DNA from: Maylandia zebra
Taxonomy: Eukaryota; Chordata; Actinopteri; Cichliformes; Cichlidae
Reading direction: 5' to 3'
DNA length: 64,000 nucleotides
Assembly (NCBI RefSeq): GCF_041146795.1
Contig: NC_135174.1
Coordinates: 20,330,878-20,394,877, forward strand
Part shown: piece after piece, positions 1 through 13,100 of the stretch
How the letters are laid out: each line of letters opens with the position of its first letter
Position numbering within the stretch: the first letter of the stretch is position 1
Notes under the pieces: generated by a model
What the model saw: the letters and a program-made list of their open reading frames with translations, nothing else
Databases searched by the model: none
What the model was told of the DNA's origin: nothing
Translations under genes and position numbers: made by a program

Positions 1-775
1 TAAGATGTCTACGAGAAAAACGCGATAACTCAAACGTACATCACTTGAAAGCACCCTTCGAAGGCCGGAAGTCTAACCTGCTCTTGTTGCATCACACCCA
101 TCACACGATACTACCGTCGTGGTTTACAGCATTGTTTTATAGAAACAGAGAAAATCGTTATTTTTATCATGTTACGTAAGTGTTTCACATATTTGAGGTG
201 TATTTGGGAGCTCATTCCATTCAACAGCTCTACACACACCTGTCTTAAAAGTCCACACATATAATTAAAATTAAATAGGTGCACCAATGCATACCTGTTG
301 TATGACAAATATTTTAAATTGCTGTTATTTTCCGCCTAAATTTATCATACCTGTTTTTCCCGTCAAAGGAGGTTCCTTATTACAAGCAAGCAAAAAACAG
401 GTAGACCTACTTTGGTTTGCCTCGAATTAAGCATAAAAGACACTCAGTAGACTCAACAGGCACGAGACCTGGATACATCACATTTGAGATGGGCTAAATG
501 TTGTGTTGTTTGTCTGCTGAACTTTTTCTTTTGTACACTCATAACGACAATTGCTACATATTGTTGTTCATTTGTATTTTCATTATTACTCTGACTAAGA
601 GCTTTGTTTGCTCTATAGTGTATACTTAATTCTTTCTCATTTAAAAGGATTGGATCGCAGAAATCTGATTGTGTTTTGAGTGTTGGCATTTAAAAGACCT
701 TTTACTGATAAGTGATAATGAGATTATAAGTGAGTACTTCTCAGTATTTATAGTATCTTACTGAATTTACCTTCC
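1..775. other. 5' flank of the broken ADAM copy, no gene seen
   Basis: No coding exon is recognised here. The first exon (signal peptide) of the intact downstream copy has no visible counterpart in this stretch. A short imperfect hairpin occurs: ACCTGTTTTT near 349 is mirrored by AAAAACAGGT near 393-402. The last ~50 bases before 776 resemble the intron just upstream of exon 2 in the intact copy, so the duplicated block starts at or before here. Confidence 0.5.
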
Positions 776-778
776 AGA

Positions 779-1899
779 TGTTTTCCATGGGGTTTCCAAG
801 TATTCCATTGTAAATCCTCAGATGATTCACAGATGGTCTAGGAGCATTAACAGTCCACGACATTCAAAAGAGGTGGGTACCTGATACCTGACCTAATCAT
901 CTTTTCAGCAGATGGTCTAATATGGAACATTTAACATTTTTTGTATACATTTAGAAATATGGAGATGAGACCTTGTCATATGCAGTCACTATAGACAATA
1001 AAAAGCATGTCCTTCATCTGAAAAAGAACAGGTATGTGCAGCATTAGGCCACACAGATATTAATGTAAGTTCCTTTTTTGTGCTTTAGAATAATTTTTTT
1101 TTCTCTTTCATTCAGAGACTTCTTACACTCAAATTTTGTTCAGTATTTGCGTGATGCCACCGGTAACTACGACACATCATATCCAGCAAATCAAGTAAGT
1201 TTAAGCTCAAACTCATTTGTAAGGCTGGATCTGAAGACTAGTTCTAAAACCTGTTTTTTTCTTTGCATTTCCCAGGTGCATTGCTATTACCACGGAGAAG
1301 TGGAAGGATATAAGAATTCACTTGTAGCAGTTAGCACATGCTCTGGTCTCAGGTATAAACAACTCTACTTCATCTGGAGTCAGGCTAGTTTTGTACTCCT
1401 TCTCCTGATAACTGGAAGTAGCTTTCTAGTTCCTCCTTCAGTGTTAGGATCCCTGCGTTTTGGTCCCAGTTTTTTTGCGTTTTTTGTTGTTTTCCCATTT
1501 CCTGTTTTTATTTATTTATTAACAATCTATAGTTTTGTTTCTTATCTAGTTCTGTTCTGTTTTGCTTATATTGTATCCCTGTCTGTCCCTACAGTTGTGC
1601 CCCATGTCTTCCGTTCTAGTCTCGGCTTTTTCCCCCTCTTTCTGTCCAGCCTCTGTGTCCTGTCTTCAAAGTGTGTGTGCTCTCATTGTTTGTTCACATT
1701 TTCCCTATGTTACTGTAAATTGGAATGTCTGTGGTTTGGTTCCTGTCTTATTTTGACAGTCCCTCACGTTGCATGTTTTATGTTCTGCTTTGCTTCCTGA
1801 TATGTGCTGGCCATTCAATGTACAGCAGCCCTGCTGAGATAATACATAGGCTACATACCACTGGATATGTAATAATGTATCAATTTATATATATGTATG

Positions 1900-1957
<58 letters not shown>

Positions 1958-4900
1958 CATATATATACATATTGCTTACAGAGACATATATACACAGACA
2001 TATATACATTTTGGCATAAATGTTATTAAAATGTCACAATTTAAATATACTGGTGGGGTTTTTTTTACAGTTCAGCGACAACAATTTGGCTTTTGTCTCC
2101 ACTGTGGTGGCCCATGAGATGGGCCATAACCTGGGCATGAATCACGACACTGTGAACTGTCTCTGTAATGGAACAAGTTGCATCATGTCAGGAAGTGCTA
2201 GGTAAGACATTTTCCACAAATAAAAAAGTGTGATTTATTGTGTTTTCTACATGCTTAATTTTTCAGCATTTATTATTCCTTCAAGTGGAATCATATGAAT
2301 TATTATTATGCAATTATGTAATTGGATATGAGGCATATCCAATTGCATATTTCTATTAATGGATTATCCCATTACTTTGTAGTGGTGCCACCAGTTTTAG
2401 CCAGTGCAGTGCATCAGACTTTGAAACACTGATTTCAAGAGGAGGAGGCGTGTGTCTGACAAATCAGCCCACTGCATCATATGTGACTGAATGTGGCAAT
2501 GGCCTACTGGAGAATGGGGAGCAGTGTGACTGTGGCAGACCAGAGGTACTACTTTAAGATACGGTCACACACACTGGAAAAAATACCTAATGTTATCATT
2601 TGTATTCTTGGTGCAGTGCAAAATCTAAAATGTTACGCATTTTATTAACTAGGGTGCACATAAACATCTGCGTCATGACATATCTTTTTGTCTGTGTAAG
2701 TAAGAATAATTATTTCCATCTATTATATACAGGAATGCAAGAATGAGTGCTGTGATGCTGCCACATGTAACTTTACTCGTGGGTCCATGTGTGCTCATGG
2801 AGCATGTTGTGACAACTGTCAGGTCTGAAATGTGTTGGACTTTGCTTCTGTGTTGCAATTTTTCATTTCTTGTGCATTCCAAAAACATAAAAGTAGGTTT
2901 GATTTGAGTTTTGGGTTTTTTTCGTTTTTTCTTTTTTTTAAGATCATGGCTTTGGGAACACCATGCAGAAAGTCTGCTAACACCTGTGATCTTCCTGAAT
3001 ATTGTGATGGCACAAATGAATTTTGTCCAAATGACTTCTATCTCATGGATGGCCTACCCTGTGAAAACAATACTGCGTACTGCTATGAAGGACGCTGCCA
3101 GACATACGATTATCAGTGCAGACATCAGTTCGCACCAGGTAGATCCAGTAATAATTTATTACTTTTTTATGCTTTTAGTTTTCAGTAATGTGGTTACGAT
3201 CACTAGGCAAGATAAGAATTCTCAGATTTGTCTTGTTTTTATCTGGATATTATTTCTCTTTTTGGCAGATAATGCAATAAAAGCAGCAGATATTTGTTTC
3301 CAAGATGCAAATATGCAGGGAGATCGGTTTGGTAGCTGTGGAATCAACAGCAATGGAAACTACATCAAATGTACTTTAGCGTAAGTACTGTCTTTTAATG
3401 ATTAGACATCATTAATTTAACATGTTGTGAATTTAAGTAGTTTGCTCTCTCTGTACCTCCATTGGTTCTCCCTTGGGTATCCTGCTTATTTCCCACAGCT
3501 CAATTAGGTTAACTGTTGATTCTAAATTGGGTCTAGATGTGCATGTGAGCATGAGCTAATGTCTGTCTCAATGTGATAAACTGGCACCTTGTCTAGGTGT
3601 ACAGTGCCAACTAATGAAGTTCACTGTTCGTAAATATTACATGATTACTTTTAGCTACCTGAATCATTTATTGTGAACCCACATCAGCGCTTGCTGAAAC
3701 TTTTTGTGGCAAGATTAAAATTTTCAAATAAGCTATACTTTCCGTCCAAGTGAGATAATGCGAAAACTTTTAATAAAAGTGCAATTACAAAGAGCCTTTG
3801 ATTAGAATAAAGAAAATAATGGCATCTTTGGCATACCATTTAAAGGTTTGTTGATTGTTTCTTTGACTTCCTGATGCAGAAATGCCATGTGTGGAAAGGT
3901 GCAGTGCGCCAATGTGGATGTGTATAACCCTCCTCCTGGTGTCACAGTCAGTATCAAAATAGTTGCTGGGAAGACTTGTGTTAATGCAGACTTCAACCTT
4001 GGTACCGATGTGGTAGATCCAGCCTATGTTAACCCTGGCAGCCCTTGTGGTAAAGGAAAGGTGAGCAGACTCTCGTTGCTAATGACAACAGAAAGAAATG
4101 TAACAAGTAATGCAAATGTGATTTCACTTTTTCTATGACAATAGTGTTTCTATAAGAAGGAAAATCTTCTAATGACTCATTTTAACTGCAGCAGTAAGTA
4201 ATTTTTTTTCAGGCCTGTCTGGACTTTCAGTGTGTGAATGCCTCAGCTCTCCTGCCCAACCTGGACTGTGATGCAAATACCACCTGCAATAGCCAAGGGG
4301 TAAAACTGCATTTTCTTTTTTCATACAGACACTTAGGACATGTCAGACTTTCTCTTTTTAATGTTTATTTCAGGTATGTAATGATCAAGGGCACTGCCAC
4401 TGTGAAGATGGCTGGGCCCCACCTAATTGTGACAAGTCAGGGCACGGTGGCAGCATAGACAGTGGTCCTGCTCAGGTAGGTGGACTTGAATAGACCTATG
4501 ATCATCAATGCTGAGTTGGGCTAACAAAGTCCTTTGAATTCATCATTAGAGACACAGTATTTCAAATTACTGTTGAATAAATTGTTCTGTTCCTCCACTG
4601 ACATGGTTGTGGTAACTTATTCTGATCTAGGCAATTTGGTGAAACTGTTTTGTGTAAATTTCCCAGTTTAACTATATGCGTGTTGGATCAGAAATAACAT
4701 AATTATCAAGTTATGATGTGTGATCATCCATGTTCTATCTAACAGTTGATGCCTGCACAGATAAAAAGCTAAAACTTTATCTGGTTTAAATTTGGTCACA
4801 ACAAGTGAACTATTTGTGCACCTCTTAATAGCCTCTGGCACTGATACTATTACTTGTTACTATTTATTAAAAGTCACTGATTTTTGGTAATCTGATTTAA

Positions 4901-5130
4901 AAACATGACAAAACAAAAAGTTATTGATATACGTTGCTAATCCATTAAGTAATAAGACTTTCTCTACCACAGACTGCTCTTTCAGGAACAGCCTCCTGGT
5001 CTTCTTCCTGTTGGTGGTTCATCCTCTGGTCTTTCTCATTCTGGTGTCGCTCTACATTTTGAGACACACTGTAAATATCTTAATCATCTCGACAGAGAAA
5101 GGAAACACTGCCTTTTTTGTTGTTATTTAA
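779..5130 (+). pseudogene. Partial tandem copy of an ADAM9-like metalloprotease-disintegrin gene, five exons missing
   Basis: Exons matching the intact copy can be traced one by one: part of the prodomain (779-881, 955-1031, 1116-1194, 1276-1352), the zinc site exon (2071-2201, [12 protein letters not shown]), disintegrin (2383-2545, 2733-2822, 2943-3138), cysteine-rich (3269-3380, 3880-4060), EGF-like (4213-4299, 4374-4479) and transmembrane (4973 onward). Missing are the signal-peptide exon and the equivalents of intact exons 6-10, which carry the cysteine switch, the furin site and most of the catalytic domain; repeat DNA lies there instead. Joining 1352 to 2071 shifts frame (phase 2 to phase 0), although skipping the 1276-1352 exon would keep frame. 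After the membrane segment the reading frame runs to a stop at 5128-5130, and the proline-rich cytoplasmic tail is absent. The retained exons have no internal stops and keep GT/AG sites, so loss is recent or a shortened product is still made. A null allele is more likely than an active protease. Confidence 0.85.
1375..2040. repeat. Pyrimidine-rich interspersed repeat and AT microsatellite replacing ADAM exons
   Basis: The stretch is T/C-rich with many CCTGT/TTCTGTT motifs and ends in a long alternating TA tract (about 1903-1953) with TATG variants. It sits exactly where the intact copy has exons 6-10. The composition resembles dispersed fish retroelement ends, but I cannot assign a family. 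A 240-codon open frame crosses it, formed by low-complexity DNA and two real exons in another frame. Confidence 0.55.
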
Positions 5131-7173
5131 GGAAGAAATGATGCTTTTGCTTAAAATGTAATCAGTGCAGGGGCAAGGGAAGTTGACTAAATTAAAATTA
5201 AACTCATATTTTTAATGTATCTTTCAATAATATCTTTATGTTCACTGATTTCACATCTACCTTAAAGGGAGATACACAAGCTGATCTGCCTAACTGGTTT
5301 CACTTGAATTAAATGTCAGTGTTTGGTATGGAGAACTGGAATGTTGGAATGCAGAAAAACTATCAGTTCCGGTTCATGTTCTCCTTTGTATTTTTTTTTT
5401 TTTTTTCATTAATACCTGTTCAGGAAAGCCATGTATGAGCCAAAGGTTCAGTTTGGAAGAATAGAGGAGAAGGGATGTGTGGTTCAGTTTTGTCATGAAA
5501 CCGTCAGCAGGGGTCACTATTTTAAAAGCTTTTGTAGACAAATAACACAGGTCAGTGGATTGAGATCAATGATAGAAACGGTTAATAGCTCTGACACAAA
5601 CAAACTGAACAATCACTTTAATTTTTCTCAATACTTTGAAACATTGACTTCTAATTACTTATCCATCTTCTAAACCTTAAGCATACTTTTCTGCACTGAG
5701 AGACTCCAAAGTCAAGGCAGAGAGACATTTCACTGGATCAATCAGACCCTTTGCTCCTTATTGTCACCTTTGCCCTGCCTTGCACCCATTTAGCATCATA
5801 GTGCGAGCCATTTTATTTGCTGAAATCCAAATAAACCTACCTGAGACTGGAGAATTGAGACTAGAGTTTATCAGGTCAGCTTTTTGGACTTGAAATTCTG
5901 TGTAAGTAACTATTATTATTTCTGTCATTATTGTAATGTATATTTTCATGCAGTTCACAAAGGATCTTCTTTTGATTTGGCCATTGTAAATCTCAAGTCT
6001 GCTTTTAAAAGACAACCAGTTTGCAGCCAATGGTACATAGTAAAACTTTTCATGGTGACGAAACTTGAATGCTTGGTTGTCATAAATAGGTGTACCTTTG
6101 GTTGGGTGTTGTCTGGAATGCAGACTCAAAGTACACTGAAAAGGTACTTTATTAAGGTGAAGCCAAAGATCCAAAAGGCCATTATACAAACAGAATCCAG
6201 AAATTCAACCAGTGGCAGCTCAAGTAGCTAAAAGTAGTATAATGTAACAAAAATCTAAAGCAAGAAGTGGGCTTAAATACATACAAAGTGATCAATGGAA
6301 GTGGACAAAGCAGGATAATGAGAAACACCTGATTCTGATCAAAGATAATGAGGCAGGAAGGTATTTAATTACAGCTCATTTTAGCTGCACTTCTTGTCAC
6401 ACTGAACTTGGTAAGAATGGATTTGACCAATGAAATGAGCTACCAAAAATAAAATATTAATGAATTCATAAAAAAAATATGAAGCTAAATTCTGGTTGTT
6501 TTTTAAAAAAAAAAAAAAGGAAAAAAAAGTTATAATTACATCCATCTGCAGTTATTTTTTTTCATGCCTTCTAGTTTGTAAACGTGAATAATGTGCTTTG
6601 TCTGCCTACTTTTTGAACTTAGACTGTAAATGTCTTTTGTACACAGGTATTTCTTGGGGAAAATAAATCTTGATCTCAGTGATACAACCTGTTTAAATAA
6701 AGAACGTAATGATAATTTCTGTGTGTAGCCTATACTATGTCATCACTAGACTAATATGCTATAGTTGGTTTATCCAGAAGCTCCTCGAATTTCTGACTTC
6801 CAAATAGCCTCCGAGATCTTAACCCTGACGTAATATATATCGAAAATATCCACTCAGCAAGTATTGTTAAAAGATTGCAATCTTTATATTAACAACACAA
6901 ACAAACGGAGGCGTCTCTTGGTAGAAAAGTTATTTGGGACAAAGTTGTAAGGTAGGACTGAAATATAACCTTTAACGCTTAAAAGAAAACTTCTCATATA
7001 AAAATCCTCTGACAAATCGCTTTGAATTGTCACTGCAACAAAGTCCGGTTTTCTAAGGCGCTCACCTGTCCAAAGCCACACCCATCGTTAGCCACCTGAC
7101 AAGGAGCAGGAAGCAAAGACACAACGCAGGCACTCTGTGGGCCTAACGGGGACGCAATCTACAGACTTCAAAA
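5131..7173. other. Spacer between the two ADAM copies
   Basis: No coding exon of the ADAM family is found here. The stretch has a T run near 5391-5407, A-rich tracts near 6500-6530, and a polyadenylation-type AATAAA at 6662-6667 that may once have ended the upstream copy. Several short open frames (for example 5431-5673 plus, 5764-6189 minus) show no recognisable protein family. Bases 7081-7173 are the probable 5' UTR and promoter-proximal sequence of the intact ADAM gene. Confidence 0.5.
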
Positions 7174-10100
7174 ATGATCATTAAAAATCACATCCTAATA
7201 ACTGTTTTTGTTTTTTCCTTTATTTCTGGGATCGATAACAAAGGTAAGACTCCTCTGAGCTTGACTAAATGCGTAGGCTGTCGATGTTAAAGGACATACA
7301 ACGAAAACTTGGAATTTTTCATTCTTAAAAAAAAAAAGGGGGGGGGGGGGGGGGAGTCCAGAAAAAAAAGCTGTGTGTGATTAATCAGGACATATTTAGC
7401 TCCTGAAAGTACAGCAAAATAAGCTTAAATGTTGTTCTGGTCATTTTAATTTGGGTGTATTCTTAAATGTCTCTTTTCCTGAAGACTAGCATTATATAAT
7501 CATGGAGTGACTTCTCTATTTTTATAGTATCTTGTTGAATTTACATTGCAGATGCTTTCCAGGGGTTTACATCAAAGCTTTCCAAGTATTCCATTGTAAA
7601 TCCTCAAGCGATTCATAGAGGGTCTAGGAGCATCAACAGACAACATCATTTAAAAGATGTGAGTACCTGATACCTGACTGAATTATCTTTTCAGCTGATG
7701 GTTTAATATGAACTTTTTTTTTAAATGCTCTTTACATATTAAGAAATATGGAGATGAGACAGTGTCATATGCAGTCAACATAAACAACCAAAAGCATGTC
7801 ATTCATCTAAAAAAGAACAGGTATGTGAATTTGGTTGTAGTGACATTATAAGCTTATATTAATGCTGCAGACAAATATATATACATCTTTTCTTTTCAGA
7901 GACTTCTTACACCCAAATTTTGTTCAATATTCACGTGACGCTGCCGGGAACTACAACACATCGTATCCGAAAGAACATGTACGTTGAAACACACCTTAAG
8001 TTATAAGGCTGGTCTTGAGCATTAACTCTAAAACCTGTTTTCATTTTGTTGTTTTTTTCAGGTACATTGTTATTACCATGGGGAGGTGGAAGGCTATAAG
8101 GATTCAATGGTAGCGCTGAGCACGTGCTCTGGTCTCAGGTTTGACTATCCCTATTTAAAACAATTCAAATTATTTTCCAGTTATTCTGGTTATTGGGAAA
8201 TGCTCTCGATAAGGGCCAATGATTTGCTTTAACCTTTTTGAGGAATAGTATCTAAGTTTCCTGAGCTCATAGTACCTGCTACAGGATTGCCATGCCAAGC
8301 CCCTGAATAGAATTAGAGCATTTGTCACTTAGAATGTCTTGAATGCTTTTCTGTAGGGGTGTGATCTTCTTTGAAAATAAGGCCTTTGGCCTGGAGCCTG
8401 TGCCACAGTCCACCACCAATGACCACCTTCTCTACCTTTTGGAGGACGTTCAGACCGAGCCCATCACCTGTGGAGTCGTTACTGAGGCTACTTCAGTGCC
8501 GAGCCACGAACCCTTTGAGCCTGGCCAATCCCTGACTTCTCTGCTGCGGGTTAAATGCTCATTTGTTACTTCAACATATATTTGCAGTGTTAAAAGGTTA
8601 TGCAACATGAAAATCATTGGGGTTTTTGTTGCTTTAACAGAGAAAACGCAATTTACCACAGACCAGTTATGTGGAGTTGGTGCTGGTTGTGGATAATCTC
8701 AGGGTGAGTGTGTAAATATATATGTAGATAGATATATATGTGTCTATGAACTCACTGATATGGAAATAATGACTAGGCTTTTGTAAACTGATGCAGTAAA
8801 TGAATATATTACTCCTGGTGTCACCAGGCATATAATAGTTTTTAAAATAACTTTTCCCACAAAATCTGGAGTGCTTATATTGTAAAATATAGTGCCAAAG
8901 CTATTGAGCAGCATGTTAATGTAAATGCCATTAAATACAAATTAATTGTGTTGACAGTATACTTTTAAGAAAAACAATGCAACAGCAGTGAGAGAGGAGA
9001 TGGTGCAAATGGCTAATCTACTGGACGGGGTGAGATTTTAAGTAGTTTGTAAAAGAAAACGTGCCTAATTAAACTAGATTCTGTACTAAAACACTGGTAT
9101 TTTTTTTCCTCTTTGCTGTAGTACTACAAGCAGCTGAACATCCGAGTTGTCCTGGTGGGCCTGGAGATTTTTAAGGATAGTAATCCTTTTAGTGTGGACG
9201 GCAGTGCAGGAAATGTGTTGGGAAATTTTGTTCAGTGGAGGAAGACTTTTCTGATACCCAAAATCAGGCATGACATTGGACAACTCATTGTGTAAGTAAC
9301 ACGTGGTCTTTGTCCTTTGGTTTATTTATTTATTCTGAGCAAGATGTTGTATCAATAATGCTTAATATCAGAATATCAACTGCTCTCTGACACATTTACC
9401 CCTTTTTCCATATTTGTTAGTGGTCAGTCTGGGGCATATCCAGGAGGTGTATTAGGTATGGCCTTTGTGGGCACAGTCTGCTCTGCCTCAAGTTCTGGAG
9501 GAATCAATGTGGTTAGTTCATCTCTGTTAACTTCTAACACCAGCTGACACACAGAAACTGATACCAATCATACATTATTCATAAAAACTGCAGCTTATTC
9601 TCGCAGGCTTTGAATACATTCTACTCTAGTCAAACAAGTTATACTTGAATGCACTCCACCACCGTGACAATGCATCTTTCTTTGTATTATTACAAAGTCT
9701 TTTTGGAAACTGCTTTTCTTATTAGTCCAACAACATAATGTATAACATGTATCAATTGCTATTACTATTGCAGTTGAGAAAGTGATTACATCAATAAATT
9801 GATTTCTAATATTAATAGAAATCTATATGTACTATATAATATTATATTTTTTGTAGATATATTTGATATATGCTTTTAAGTTCATTTACATTTTTTTTCT
9901 TCTGGCTATACACGAATAATGATTTATCATATCATTGATTTAAACTCTCATTTCAAATTCAGGAGCTGCAAATTGGGCATAAATTTTGTTAAAATGTCAC
10001 CATTTAATGTCCTGTGTTTGTTTTTTACAGTTTAGCAACAACAATTTGGCTTTTGTCTCCACTGTGGTGGCTCATGAGATGGGTCATAACCTGGGCATGA

Positions 10101-13100
10101 ATCATGACTCTGCGAACTGCGCCTGTAATGGAAAAAGCTGCATCATGTCAGGAGGTGCCAGGTAATACAGTTTTCACTAATGTTCAAAAAATGTTTAATT
10201 TATTGTTTTTTCCGCAGAAGTCTTTTTTTTTTAACCTTCCTTACAATTCCAATTCTGAAAATTTGGGACGATATGTCAAATTTAAGGAAACAATGAATCC
10301 AATCACTAGTAAAGGTCTAGCTGTATGCGAACGTTATCTGAAAACGCCGTCACTAGCTCATTCCAAATGAACTGAACCAAAGTGAAAAACTGTTCTGTGG
10401 TTGTACGAATCAAAATTTGAAATTCTTTTTCGGAAACCTGGGTGCTGAACTGAAGAGGAGCGTTAGTGCCTATGGAAATGGCAGCTTTAACATCTGGAAT
10501 GGCACCATCAGTGCTGAAAGATATATAAAGGTTTTAGATCAGTATAGATATTTAGAATTTGACAACAGAAACCTTTCACTATAGTAGGGTTTTTAAAAAC
10601 ATCTATATGAGGCCTGTCCAACTGTATATTTCTATAAATGATTTATCCTGTTATTTTGCAGTGGTGCCACAAATTTTAGCCAGTGCAGTGAAGCAGATTT
10701 TGAAGCACTGATTTTAAGAGGAGGAGGCCTGTGTCTGAGAAATCAGCCCGCTGCATCAAATGTGATTAGCAATCCTGAGTGTGGCAACGGCCTACTGGAA
10801 CAAGGGGAGCAGTGTGATTGTGGCAAACCACAGGTAGAGTACTACTGTCAAATATAGTACTGTGCAGAAGTCTTGAACCAACCCTCATTTCTTTATATTT
10901 TGCTTCCATTTATTTATTGAACAATAGTTTTTCAGACTTTCTAAGAGTTCATCTAAAGGTCATTTCTTTTATTATTCTTTTATTATTATATTTTTTAAGC
11001 TACTTCACTTAAATGTTTGAATATTCAGGAAATACCAAAAATAGCGTAGTTTAGCAATCATAAATTGTATTTTTGCACCATCAAGGTGATTGCCAAAGAG
11101 CCATTAGCCAAAAAACATGGCATGTTTGGTATGGTGTGCAAATCTTTGAGGAAACTGGACAGATGGGGGGGGGGGGGGGAGGGAGAAGTGACTGACCTGA
11201 AAATCTATTTGCAGCAAATGAAAAAAACAAAAACACTGTAGTTCCATGTATGTTTGCAAATTTCAGTAAATCACTGCAATTATTTTCCAGTTTCCTTGCA
11301 AACTATAATGAAATAAAGGGTTGCTTAAGTCTTTTGCTCAGTACTGTAAAGTCAAACACACTGAAAATAATACTTTATAACAAGCATTAACAATAGGTAA
11401 TCATGTAAAGGTTTTTCTTACATGCCTTATAAATTTGAATTAACAGTACCATCTGTTAAATTGCATCAAGTCTTAAGAGGGAATATTAGATATCATATCA
11501 TATCAGGATGTCTAAATATGGGAACGGACATTTACAAAGTAAATACAATGTGCAAAGAATTGCAACCTTTTTTGTAAATTAATTTCACTTATTGCGGCAC
11601 AATTACCCAATTACACTTCTGCTTCATGCCTCTGAGAGTGAAAATGCTCTGGCGGTGTTGAAGTTTTGTATCTTTTGTTTAAATAATTAATAACTGTCTT
11701 TTTTTCATCTGTTTCATACAGGAATGTACGAATAAGTGCTGCAATGCTGCCACATGTACATTTACCCACGGATCTGCATGTGCTCACGGAGCATGTTGTG
11801 AAAACTGTCAGGTCTGAAATGTGTTGGATTTAGCTTTATGGTTGATTATTGTGCTTTTTGCACCAAGAAAAAACATTTGGAAATGTGGGTGAGTTAACTT
11901 TTTTCTCTCTTCTGTTTTTTAGCTGAAAGTTGCAGGAACGCCATGCAGAAATTCTGTCAATACCTGTGATCTTCCTGAATATTGTAATGGAAGAAATGAA
12001 TCCTGTCCGAATGACTTTTATCTCATGGATGGTCTGCCCTGTGAAAACAATGCTGCGTATTGCTATGAAGGACGCTGCCAGACATATGATTATCAGTGCG
12101 GACATCTGTTTGCACCAGGTACATCTAATAATAATTCATTACTTTTTTCATGCTTTTAGTTTTCAGTAATGTGGTTACGATCACTAGGCAAGACTTCTCA
12201 GACTTTTCTTGTTCTTTTTTCTGGATATTATTTCTCTTTTTGGCAGATAATGCAATAAAAGCAGCAGATATTTGTTTCCAAGTTGCAAATATTCAGGGAG
12301 ATCAGTTTGGTAACTGTGGATCCAACAGCAATGGAAACTACATCAAATGTACTTTAGCGTAAGTACTCTCTAATGATGTCATTAATTCATCATCTCATGA
12401 ATTTAAGGATTTTAGATAACGTGTTGAAAAAGTACTGCGCTAGTCATGTTGAACATCGACTTTGTTTTTATAAAGTTGGTCAAATCTGAGAAGAATTCCC
12501 ATCTTAATCCCATCCCCTCAGACTTTGCTCTTTTTGTACAATGATGTATAGCTATATCTAATGATATCTAATGAAAACATGGACAATTTTACTCTTATAA
12601 TTTGGCACTTTCTAAGTCCTCTTATTTTCCATTTTTTGATCCCCTGTTGGAGTTCACTTTTCAAAGATGTTTGGTTGAAATAAGCACCTTCCTAACTATG
12701 GTTTGATACTTAAATCTAGCCATGATTTCTTATGGAACAACATTATTTGTGAACAAACTTGTTTTCTTTTACTTGCCAAATGTTAAATGTGAGATTATAT
12801 TTACTCATTGAACAAAAACATGAGAAACCAGAAGTGTAGATTATACTTGTTTTTAAAATAAAAGTGTGGTTCTTGGGTTTTAACTTCAACCTATTGCTGA
12901 TAAGTATGATGTCATGAATCTCCTCTCTCATCGTGAGCATGTGAAGCTTTGCTGGTACACTAAATTCAGCATGTATTCGATTAAGCATATGTGAATGTGT
13001 TTGAAAAAAAAGTAGCATTACTTTATCTGATGGCAGTAACTGAGTGATAAGATACAATTGTAGCATTTCAGTTAATGATTAGATTTACCTTTTTTTCATC

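Noticed and set aside
1078-1800. 240-codon open frame on the plus strand
   Set aside because: It spans two real prodomain exons in frame plus T-rich repeat DNA; its Phe/Leu/Ser-rich translation is what pyrimidine-rich sequence produces.
779-5130. The upstream ADAM copy as a functional full-length protease
   Set aside because: Five consecutive exons, including the cysteine switch, furin site and most of the catalytic domain, are missing, and the direct junction is out of frame.
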